Positions 56,592 through 64,000 of a DNA stretch of 64,000 nt are shown here, in pieces; position 1 is the stretch's first letter, and each line of letters begins with the position of its first letter. Origin of the DNA: Prochlorococcus marinus subsp. marinus str. CCMP1375 (GTDB lineage Bacteria > Cyanobacteriota > Cyanobacteriia > PCC-6307 > Cyanobiaceae); the NCBI RefSeq assembly GCF_000007925.1, contig NC_005042.1, positions 806,001 through 870,000 of the forward strand, read 5' to 3'. A program made the translations under genes and the position numbers. The notes under the pieces were generated by a model that saw only the letters and a list, made by a program, of their open reading frames with translations, made no database searches and was not told where the DNA came from.

Positions 56592-59200
56592 AATACAATA
56601 TTTATTATTTTACCTTTGACAATTATTATTCTCTTTGGCTCTATTCCATTTAGCCATTTTTGAGTTGTTTCACATGCAAGTGCTTTATTCTTAAGCTCTA
56701 GCTCTGAATCTTCGTGATTTACTGATATGTTACCTCTTACTTTTCCATTTATCTGAATTATTAGTTTGTATGAATCTTCCAATAGAGCTTTAGGATCATA
56801 TGTTGGCCATGAATTCTCATGAACACTTCCCTTACCTTTAAGCTTAATCCAAAACTCCTCTGCTATATGAGGTGCGAATGGTGCTAATAATAATGTTAAT
56901 TTCTTAAAGGTTTCAGTAACAATATAATCTCCACAATCATCTATATTTTCATAAATAGAGTTACAGAGAATCATTAACTCTGAAATAGCTGTATTAAATT
57001 GGAAATCATTAACGAGGTCATTTGTTACTTCTTTAATTGTATTGTTAAGTACTTTTATTAACTTTCTTTCTTTGTCTGATAAATCGTTTAACAAAATTTC
57101 TTGTGTACAATTACTTATATTAATATCTTTCGTTTCTATTGAATAAATAACAATCCTCCATAAACGATTCAAAAATCTATATTGTCCTTCTACATCAGAT
57201 TCGTCCCACTCTAAATCCTTTTCTGGAGGGGCTTTAAATAGAATAAACATTCGAGCTGTATCAGTACCATATTTGTCTATAACAGAGGCTGGATCTACGC
57301 CATTATATTTAGATTTTGACATTTTTTCGTATAAAACATCAAGTGGCTCGCCTGTTTCTGGATCCAAAGGAGTATTAATATCATTTATATGGTCTGGTGA
57401 AATATATTTTGATGTTTTAGGGTTTTTAAAGGTAACGCCTTGTACCATACCTTGAGTAAGTAGATTGCTGAAAGGTTCTTTTATATTTAGTAAACCACGA
57501 TTCCTTAAGGCTTTGATCAAAAATCTTGAATAAAGAAGATGTAATATTGCATGTTCTATTCCTCCTACATATTGGTCAACTGGTAACCATTTATCGACCT
57601 CTGTTTTTGTAAATGGAAGTTTATTATTTTCTACATCAATATACCTTAAAAAGTACCATGATGAACACATAAAGGTGTCCATTGTATCTGTTTCGAGAAT
57701 TGAGTCTTTATTGCATTTACTACACTTCATGATTGGAATATTATTCTTGTTTTCTTGACTTTTTCCTATAACTGAGGGGTTGGTTAATTTTACAGGTAAT
57801 TCTTCTCTTTTAACTGGTACTGATCCACAGTCTGGACAATAAATAATTGGAATAGGACAGCCCCACATTCTTTGACGAGAAATAAGCCAGTCTCTGAGTT
57901 TATAAGTTACTTTATTTTTTGCCCAACCTTGCTTGACGCCCAACTTAGTTATCATAAAGCCTGCTTCTTTAGAATTAATACCATTAAATTCACCTGAATT
58001 AATCATTATACCTTCTTTAACATATGCACTAGAAGCTTCTAAATCACTTGCTTCCTGAGATGGAGACTTGATTACATATTGGATTGGCAACGAATATTTT
58101 TTAGCAAATTTGTAGTCGCGCTTGTCATGTGCTGGAACTCCCATAACAGCTCCTGTAGCGTATGAACTTAGAACATATTCACCTACCCAAATTGGTATTA
58201 TTTTTTTATTAATGGGGTTTATAGCATGACAACCTAAAAACATTCCTCTTTTGTTATTTCCATCTGAGGTTCGTTCCTGGTCTGTGAGGATTGATATTTC
58301 AGTTCTAAATTGTTCTAATTCAGTTATTTTATTTTTATCAATTATTGAATTAATTAGTTCATGGTCAGGAGCAAGTACTAAATATTCTGTTCCATGAAGT
58401 GTATCTGGTCTTGTCGTAAATACAGTTATAAAAATGTTATTTTTACCCTTAATATAAAAATCTATTTCTGTACCATTAGATCTACCAATCCAGTTTTGCT
58501 GCATCGTTTTAACGTTTTGTGGCCAACCTGAAAGCAATTCAATATCTTCAAGCAATTCATCTGCAAAGTCTGTTATTTTTAAAAACCATTGTTTTAGCTT
58601 CTTTTTTTCAACTAAGGCTCCTGATCGCCAAGACCGGCCATTAGCATCAACTTGCTCATTTGCGAGTACTGTCTTATCTATAGGGTCCCAATTTACAGTT
58701 GCTGATTTTTGGTAGGCCAATCCAGCTTCGTATAATTCTAGAAAAATATATTGAGTCCACTTATAGTACTCTTCTTTACATGTAGTTACCTCCTTATCCC
58801 AATCTATAGATAACCCAAGTCGGTTAAGCTGATTTCTCATATCTTCTATATTTTTGTACGTCCATATGTCTGCAGGTATTCCTCTTTCTATAGCCGCATT
58901 TTCTGCTGGAAGACCAAATGCGTCCCATCCCATTGGATGAAGCACTGAATCACCCTTCATTCTGTGAAGTCTTGCTATTACATCTGTAATTACATAATTA
59001 CGAACATGTCCCATATGAAGTGTTCCAGATGGATAAGGAAACATTGATAAGGCATAAAAGGTCTTTTGAGATTTAGTTGGCTCTTTAGTTTTATATAATC
59101 CTTGCTCTTTCCAACTCTGCTGCCATCTTGTCTCAATAGAAAGTGGATCATATGCAGTAGATGGTTGTTTTTCTGGTGTCTGTGAGATTTTAGATGCCAC
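56588..59200 (-). CDS. leuS: Leucyl-tRNA synthetase
   Basis: 870 aa, complete. Class I motifs: HIGH as HMGHVRNY near residue 62 and KMSKS in [10 protein letters not shown] near residue 633. The CP1 editing domain holds [17 protein letters not shown], and a zinc ribbon insertion shows CPDCG and CSKCN. N-terminus [17 protein letters not shown] is normal. Confidence 0.97.
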   Translation of the reverse strand: MASKISQTPEKQPSTAYDPLSIETRWQQSWKEQGLYKTKEPTKSQKTFYALSMFPYPSGTLHMGHVRNYVITDVIARLHRMKGDSVLHPMGWDAFGLPAENAAIERGIPADIWTYKNIEDMRNQLNRLGLSIDWDKEVTTCKEEYYKWTQYIFLELYEAGLAYQKSATVNWDPIDKTVLANEQVDANGRSWRSGALVEKKKLKQWFLKITDFADELLEDIELLSGWPQNVKTMQQNWIGRSNGTEIDFYIKGKNNIFITVFTTRPDTLHGTEYLVLAPDHELINSIIDKNKITELEQFRTEISILTDQERTSDGNNKRGMFLGCHAINPINKKIIPIWVGEYVLSSYATGAVMGVPAHDKRDYKFAKKYSLPIQYVIKSPSQEASDLEASSAYVKEGIMINSGEFNGINSKEAGFMITKLGVKQGWAKNKVTYKLRDWLISRQRMWGCPIPIIYCPDCGSVPVKREELPVKLTNPSVIGKSQENKNNIPIMKCSKCNKDSILETDTMDTFMCSSWYFLRYIDVENNKLPFTKTEVDKWLPVDQYVGGIEHAILHLLYSRFLIKALRNRGLLNIKEPFSNLLTQGMVQGVTFKNPKTSKYISPDHINDINTPLDPETGEPLDVLYEKMSKSKYNGVDPASVIDKYGTDTARMFILFKAPPEKDLEWDESDVEGQYRFLNRLWRIVIYSIETKDINISNCTQEILLNDLSDKERKLIKVLNNTIKEVTNDLVNDFQFNTAISELMILCNSIYENIDDCGDYIVTETFKKLTLLLAPFAPHIAEEFWIKLKGKGSVHENSWPTYDPKALLEDSYKLIIQINGKVRGNISVNHEDSELELKNKALACETTQKWLNGIEPKRIIIVKGKIINIVF

Positions 59201-59322
59201 TTATTTTAATTAGTAAATAATAGGGACGCTTTTAGCCCAATCCTAGTGGAAAGCATTTAATATTATTATGTATAGAAGCTTTATATTATCTATATTAAAT
59301 TTAAAATTCATTTTTAGAAAGC

Positions 59323-60180
59323 ATGCAAATCATAAAATTTAATAAATATCAAGGTTTAGGAAATGATTTTATAATCATTGATGACAGAAAGGACAGTACT
59401 GTTAATAATATACTGACAAATGATACTTCGTTGGTTAGAAATATCTGTAATAGAAAATATGGGGTAGGTGCAGATGGAATAATACTAGTACAGAATTCGG
59501 AACGTGGCGCAAATACTAAAATGCAAATATTTAATTCTGATGGATCAATCGCTGAAATGTGCGGCAATGGAATAAGATGCTTAATTAAATACTTGTATAA
59601 CGAATCACAATTAAATGAAGACATTAATTTCATAATTGAAACATTGGCAGGAAATCTAGATTGTTATGTTCTTAATGGTGATCATATAAGAGTTAATATG
59701 GGGAGTCCCTCTTTTGAACCTAAAGCAATCCCAACAACATTATCCCCTAATAATTTAAATATTCCAGAAGGCACTGTTACAATTAAGAATGAGAATATAA
59801 CTATGTATGGAATTGGAATGGGCAATCCTCACATGGTTATTATTTTAAAATCAATTGAGGATCTTCAATTAGAAGAGCTTGGAAGAAATTTTGAAACAGA
59901 TAATAGGTTCCCAAATAAAACCAATGTACATTTTGTCGAAGTTTTAAATATGAACAAAATATTAGTAAAGGTTTGGGAAAGAGGTTGTGGAGCAACACTT
60001 GCTTGCGGAACAGGCGCTTGTGCCTGTTTGGCTGTTACTTCCTTGCTAGGACTTACAAATAATAAATCAGAAGTTGTTTTACCAGGTGGTTCACTCTTTA
60101 TAGATTGGTTAAATACTTCTGATCCTCTATATATGACTGGTCCAGCAGAATTTGTTTTTTCAGGACAACTTTATATATAA
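59323..60180 (+). CDS. dapF: Diaminopimelate epimerase
   Basis: 285 aa. Converts LL- to meso-diaminopimelate for lysine and peptidoglycan. The two active-site cysteines are in SIAEMCGNGIRC and GATLACGTGACAC. Starts a four-gene run (dapF, cysteine desulfurase, DUF1995, dacB) with gaps of 4-11 bases, mixing cell-wall and sulfur metabolism. Confidence 0.96.
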   Translation: MQIIKFNKYQGLGNDFIIIDDRKDSTVNNILTNDTSLVRNICNRKYGVGADGIILVQNSERGANTKMQIFNSDGSIAEMCGNGIRCLIKYLYNESQLNEDINFIIETLAGNLDCYVLNGDHIRVNMGSPSFEPKAIPTTLSPNNLNIPEGTVTIKNENITMYGIGMGNPHMVIILKSIEDLQLEELGRNFETDNRFPNKTNVHFVEVLNMNKILVKVWERGCGATLACGTGACACLAVTSLLGLTNNKSEVVLPGGSLFIDWLNTSDPLYMTGPAEFVFSGQLYI

Positions 60181-60190
60181 ATTATTTATT

Positions 60191-61378
60191 ATGGACAATA
60201 ATTTAGAATATATTTACCTTGATGGATCTGCTACAAGTCCGCCTCTAGATGACTTGGCTAACAGGATGAAAATAATCCAGGAAGGTGTATGGGGTAATCC
60301 ATCTAGTCTTCATTATGAAGGTATCAAAGCAGCAGAAATAATTGAAAGTAGTAAGTATGATATAGCAGCAAAATTTAACGTATTACCAGATCAAATAATA
60401 ATAACTTCTGGAGCAACTGAGTCAATACAAATGATTATAACATCAGCTTCAAGACTATATACACCTGGCAGAATTGTTATTAGTTCTGTAGAACATCCAG
60501 CTGTAATTTTTGCAGCTGATTATCTAAAAAATAATGGATGGGATGTTTTATATTGGCCTGTCGATAAATACGGAGTAATAGATATAACTATGATAGATGA
60601 ATTATTAGCACCCCCAACTAAGATAGTTTCAATTATATGGGGCCAAAATGAGATAGGAACAGTTCAACCAATTACCCAAATAGCTACAGCATGTAAAAAA
60701 AAGAACTTATTTTTTCATACTGACGCTACACAAGTTATTTCGCAGGGTTGTTTTAATTTTAACACTCTTGGCATATCTTCATTCTCAGCTTCAGCACATA
60801 AATTTAGAGGTCCTAAAGGTGTAGGTCTTCTTATAATTGATAAGGAATATCTCTTTATGTTAAAGAATTTATATGATTTAGGCAATCATATTCCTCTCTT
60901 CAACAAGGGTACTTTATCTCCTGCCTTAACCTATGGAATGTCACTAGCCTTAAATGCAATTACTCAGAATTTAATAATTGATCGTAATAAAGTTATATTT
61001 GAAAATACAAATACTTCTAATATAACTAAATCTTTATTAGACCAGCTGAAAAATTATGACACTTTAATACTCACAGGTCACCCTCTTATCCGTCTTCCCA
61101 ATCATCTTTCTTTTGTTGTTAAGGGTAAAAATGGCATACCTTTATCAGGAAGGCAACTAGTAAGAGAACTTTCTAAAAAAGGCATTTGTGTTAGTACGGG
61201 TAGTGCCTGCTCATCCAAACATAAAAAGAGCAGCCATGTACTTAAAGCTTTAAATTTACCTGACAACCTATTAAAATCTAGTTTAAGAATAAGCTTAGGT
61301 AATTGGTTAAAGGATATAGATCCTCAATCACTTGGTAATATAATTATCTCAACTATAAAAGAAGTCTCACAACACTAA
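60191..61378 (+). CDS. Cysteine desulfurase (NifS/IscS-like)
   Basis: 395 aa from ATG at 60191. The start IYLDGSATSPP and then ATESIQM, VEHPAV and HTDATQVI bind PLP, with the PLP lysine in SASAHKFRGPKG. The catalytic cysteine loop is STGSACSSKHKKSSHVL near the end. It delivers sulfur for Fe-S clusters or thio-modified tRNA. Which of the several paralogues is not determined; no isc partner adjoins. Confidence 0.92.
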   Translation: MDNNLEYIYLDGSATSPPLDDLANRMKIIQEGVWGNPSSLHYEGIKAAEIIESSKYDIAAKFNVLPDQIIITSGATESIQMIITSASRLYTPGRIVISSVEHPAVIFAADYLKNNGWDVLYWPVDKYGVIDITMIDELLAPPTKIVSIIWGQNEIGTVQPITQIATACKKKNLFFHTDATQVISQGCFNFNTLGISSFSASAHKFRGPKGVGLLIIDKEYLFMLKNLYDLGNHIPLFNKGTLSPALTYGMSLALNAITQNLIIDRNKVIFENTNTSNITKSLLDQLKNYDTLILTGHPLIRLPNHLSFVVKGKNGIPLSGRQLVRELSKKGICVSTGSACSSKHKKSSHVLKALNLPDNLLKSSLRISLGNWLKDIDPQSLGNIIISTIKEVSQH

Positions 61379-61382
61379 AATA

Positions 61383-62024
61383 ATGGATAATAACAATCAT
61401 CAAGAGATACTTCCAGAAAATCTTTCTATTTGCGAGGAAGTTATGCAGAATTCACTTTTGAAATATTTACTTAACCCATCTAATAATCGTATATCAATAG
61501 ACTTAAAATTTGAAGGTTTAAAACTAGATCCAATTGTATTTAGATTAGCAGATAAGTTAAATAATAATAACTTAGAAAATTTAGTTGTTTATTCTGACTT
61601 TGGTGGAGCATCCTTAGCAAAACGAGACTATCCGAGTTATACAAGTAAAATTTATGCTACAAAGGAACTATTAAATACAACATCTAAACTAGATAACTCA
61701 ATAATTATTGCTGTGAGTCCACAACCTTTTGACTATGACGAATTTGAACGCTTTTCTACGTCAACAAATTCAACTATAGTTATGATTAATGGCCGTCTTG
61801 AAGAAACTTCTATAGGTGTTGGTCTTGTTGGCAGAGAGAGAAGAATTAAGTTTATTAGATCATGGGAAAAAGTATTTTGGATTGAACCTTTAGTACGAGG
61901 AGCATTATATAGGGAATTTCCCTACGATTGGTCATTATTTTCATATTCTAATGATGGTTATAGGTTCTGTAAGAAGTTTCCTCAACGTCCCGAAAAAGAT
62001 ACTATCAATTTAGAGTTAAATTGA
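61383..62024 (+). CDS. DUF1995 family protein
   Basis: 213 aa. The segment NLENLVVYSDFGGASLAKRD with a later IIAVSPQPFDYDEFERF fits DUF1995, conserved in cyanobacteria and plastids (related to chloroplast LPA3-like proteins). The end (YDWSLFSYSNDGYRFCKKFPQRP) is aromatic. Function is unknown in cyanobacteria; the plastid homologue is linked to photosystem II assembly. Lies between the cysteine desulfurase and dacB genes. Confidence 0.75.
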   Translation: MDNNNHQEILPENLSICEEVMQNSLLKYLLNPSNNRISIDLKFEGLKLDPIVFRLADKLNNNNLENLVVYSDFGGASLAKRDYPSYTSKIYATKELLNTTSKLDNSIIIAVSPQPFDYDEFERFSTSTNSTIVMINGRLEETSIGVGLVGRERRIKFIRSWEKVFWIEPLVRGALYREFPYDWSLFSYSNDGYRFCKKFPQRPEKDTINLELN

Positions 62025-62035
62025 TTTAAATTATA

Positions 62036-63301
62036 ATGATAAAAAAAAATACAATCCTTCTTGCTCTACTTTTTGTTTTCTCAATAATATTATTTAATAG
62101 ATATAATGGTTTTATTTTAAGCTTTAAATCATTACTAAAGAGTCAATTTAATCTAGATAATAATAAGTTTACTAAGAAAATACACCAGAAAAATATTTGT
62201 TATAATCTTCAAAATCAATTTACTTCAATCTTAGGTGATGAATTGCCTTACTGGAGTATTACCGTATTAAATAGTGATTCAACTGTCATAGCAGAATTAA
62301 ATGGAAATATATTAAGGATACCAGCATCTAATCAAAAGATATTTAGTTCAGCTTACGCATTAACTAAAAAAGGACCTTATTTCCGACTTTCTACAGATGT
62401 ATATAAAAATAGTAATGGCTATTATGAAATACTAGGAGCTGGAGATCCAGATATAGACTTAAATAATATTTCAAAAATCTCATCAGTAATAGCAAAAAGA
62501 CCTTTTTATACCAAAAGTAATACAAAAATAATCTTATATGAGGAAAATAAATCATTATGGTGGCCTAAAACATGGTCTTATCAAGACCGTCTTGAAAGTT
62601 ATGGAGCACCAATTTCACGATTAGCTATAACTAGTAATGCTAATGAATACTCTGTTACTGAACCGCTTGTAAATTTCTCTAATTACTTATCACTATCTTT
62701 ATATAAATATAAAATCAAACCTATTATCGAATTTCAACAGCTTGATAAATTTAATAGGAATCATAAGAGACGTTTAATTTATAATATTAAATCAGCCCCT
62801 CTTTATATGTTACTTAACCTATCTAATTCAGAGAGTCATAATTTTATAAGTGAAGTGTTAATGCGGTCTACAGCAAATACATGGGTTCCAAAAGACTCAT
62901 CTTTTAAATTACATAATTGGCTAACCTCTATTGGAGTAAACGAGAAGCATATTGATATTAAGGATGGAAGTGGACTATCTCGCTCCAATCAAACCACAAC
63001 TAGGGCGCTATCATCAGTGCTATATTATATGAAGAACCATAAATATAGTGATTACTTTGTTTCTTCAATGTCATTATTAGGAATTAGAGGTACCCTTAGA
63101 GATCATTATATTATGCCTAGGCCCTTAGGTTACTTTTTAGGGAAATCAGGTACCTTAGAAGGTGTTCGCTCACTATCAGGATATTTATATACAGATAATA
63201 AAGTTCGTATTGTAAGTATAATTCAAAATAATGCTAATTATGATGAGACGATTTTTTCAGAATTACTCAGAATGATTTATAATCATGATGAATGCATATA
63301 A
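62036..63301 (+). CDS. dacB: D-alanyl-D-alanine carboxypeptidase, PBP4 type (S13)
   Basis: 421 aa. A membrane helix at residues 7-20 precedes a periplasmic domain. The active-site S98-N-Q-K101 (RIPASNQKIFSS), S-R-S-N in DGSGLSRSN and KSG in LGKSGTLEG are the three penicillin-binding motifs. The usual large insertion of DacB between them is reduced. Trims peptidoglycan peptides. Ends one base before the convergent coaD. Confidence 0.9.
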   Translation: MIKKNTILLALLFVFSIILFNRYNGFILSFKSLLKSQFNLDNNKFTKKIHQKNICYNLQNQFTSILGDELPYWSITVLNSDSTVIAELNGNILRIPASNQKIFSSAYALTKKGPYFRLSTDVYKNSNGYYEILGAGDPDIDLNNISKISSVIAKRPFYTKSNTKIILYEENKSLWWPKTWSYQDRLESYGAPISRLAITSNANEYSVTEPLVNFSNYLSLSLYKYKIKPIIEFQQLDKFNRNHKRRLIYNIKSAPLYMLLNLSNSESHNFISEVLMRSTANTWVPKDSSFKLHNWLTSIGVNEKHIDIKDGSGLSRSNQTTTRALSSVLYYMKNHKYSDYFVSSMSLLGIRGTLRDHYIMPRPLGYFLGKSGTLEGVRSLSGYLYTDNKVRIVSIIQNNANYDETIFSELLRMIYNHDECI

Positions 63302-63787
63302 TTATATATCCCCTTGTTTATATATTTTATATAGATCTTTAGCAACAATAGCAGGAACCATATGATCAATATTACCTCCGAACATTGCTACTTCTTTAAC
63401 TACTGAACTGCTAAGAAAACTATGTCGAGCTTCAGTTGCTAAGAATATTGTTTCTATTGACTTGTCTATGGATCTGTTTGTGTGAGCTATTTGAAGTTCA
63501 TATTCAAAGTCACTCATGGCTCTTAGACCCCTTAAAATAAAATCTACGTCTAAGCTCTTTGCACATTCAACTGTTAATCCTTTGTAGGAAAGAATTTTGA
63601 TTTTTGACAGTTCTTTAGTCGACTCTTTTATTTGCTCAATTCTTCTACTCACAGAAAAGGTAGGAGATTTGGTTGAATTTTCAAGAACCGCAATAATGAC
63701 TTCTTCGTAGAGAACAGAAGCCCTATGAATAAGGTCTAAGTGACCCAGGGTAAGTGGATCAAAACTTCCAGGGTATAGAACTTTCAT
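63302..63787 (-). CDS. coaD: Phosphopantetheine adenylyltransferase
   Basis: 161 aa. Starts [20 protein letters not shown] with the TxGH nucleotidyltransferase motif, then [16 protein letters not shown] and [12 protein letters not shown]. Fourth step of coenzyme A synthesis. Complete, monocistronic here, divergent from the flavin reductase-like gene. Confidence 0.97.
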   Translation of the reverse strand: MKVLYPGSFDPLTLGHLDLIHRASVLYEEVIIAVLENSTKSPTFSVSRRIEQIKESTKELSKIKILSYKGLTVECAKSLDVDFILRGLRAMSDFEYELQIAHTNRSIDKSIETIFLATEARHSFLSSSVVKEVAMFGGNIDHMVPAIVAKDLYKIYKQGDI

Positions 63788-63856
63788 AATTTAAGTAAAA
63801 AGGATGGTCTTATTTTTTGGGGAAGTGATTAGAGTTGTAGAGCTTGTACTCTTTTT

Positions 63857-64000
63857 ATGCCACTTGATTTAGAAGCAAAAAAGGTTCTTCTCAGAAAGAT
63901 ACCTCATGGTCTCTTTATTTGTACGGTCCGTGAAGGAGACGTTATTAATGGCTTCACAGCAAGTTGGGTTACCCAAGGATCATTTGCCCCTCCTTTAGTT
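63857..64000 (+). CDS. Flavin reductase-like domain protein, N-terminal part
   Basis: The first 48 codons of a gene running out of the window. The start MPLDLEAKKVLLRKIPHGLF and then FTASWVTQGSFAPPLV match the FMN-binding split-barrel flavin reductase fold, where the S-W-V-T-Q-x-S-F stretch contacts flavin. It could be a stand-alone reductase or the C-terminal-type domain of a diflavin protein. Full length is not seen. Confidence 0.75.
   Translation, partial: MPLDLEAKKVLLRKIPHGLFICTVREGDVINGFTASWVTQGSFAPPLV

Overview
The window is a stretch of a small, AT-rich cyanobacterial chromosome, almost certainly a marine Prochlorococcus and probably a low-light-adapted lineage. The strongest pointers are a Pcb-type divinyl-chlorophyll a/b antenna protein (3662-4723), PsaK, PetN, ChlH and Thf1/Psb29, a series of cyanobacterial or plastid-conserved unknown families (Ycf36/CGLD27, DUF3318, DUF2949, DUF3038, DUF4335, DUF3110, DUF3593, DUF2499, DUF1995, DUF2103), and very short spacers. 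Strain assignment is inference. I see no transposase, integrase, CRISPR array or prophage gene.

Layout. 1-5.3 kb: the tail of a peroxiredoxin-like gene, a zinc-ribbon membrane protein, a ModF/PhrA-like ABC ATPase, a PaO-like Rieske oxygenase, a small unknown, then pcb with a long AT-rich leader and a strong terminator, and the initiator tRNA gene. 5.3-15.1 kb: asparaginase, Ycf36, RsfS, DUF3318, carB, an MsbA-like exporter, an S4 protein, tpiA and folP. 15.1-23.6 kb: chlH, dapB, a UbiH-like monooxygenase and cyanobacterial DUF genes. 23.6-28.2 kb: a run of small lineage-specific genes encoding a CGTC thioredoxin-fold protein, a lipoprotein, small secreted proteins and membrane peptides. This is the only accessory-looking part. 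28.2-39.8 kb: petN, thf1, clpP, ftsH, a MacB-like permease, pyk, mazG, yggT, scpB, ilvA and dxs. 40-46.3 kb: a long minus-strand run suhB-hisZ-ferredoxin-htpG-rpmB-Prx-DUF2499-DUF3593-psaK, followed by tRNA-Ser(GGA). 46.5-64 kb: dnaK-dnaJ, DUF3110, murQ, cyclophilin, ribBA, argC, purN, pgi, leuS, the dapF-cysteine desulfurase-DUF1995-dacB run, coaD and the start of a flavin-reductase-like gene.

How the genes fit together: most are housekeeping functions of a phototroph, covering chlorophyll synthesis and antenna (chlH, pcb, psaK, petN), isoprenoid precursors (dxs), amino-acid, nucleotide and cofactor synthesis, cell wall (dapB, dapF, murQ, dacB), and protein quality control (clpP, ftsH, thf1, htpG, dnaK, dnaJ, cyclophilin). 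I found no clear new multi-gene system. The best leads are the small-gene region at 23.6-28.2 kb, a 51-aa membrane ORF overlapping petN, the coupled DUF2499-DUF3593 pair ahead of psaK, a pyruvate kinase with a degenerate phosphotransfer domain, and an unusual C1/C72 pairing in the initiator tRNA.
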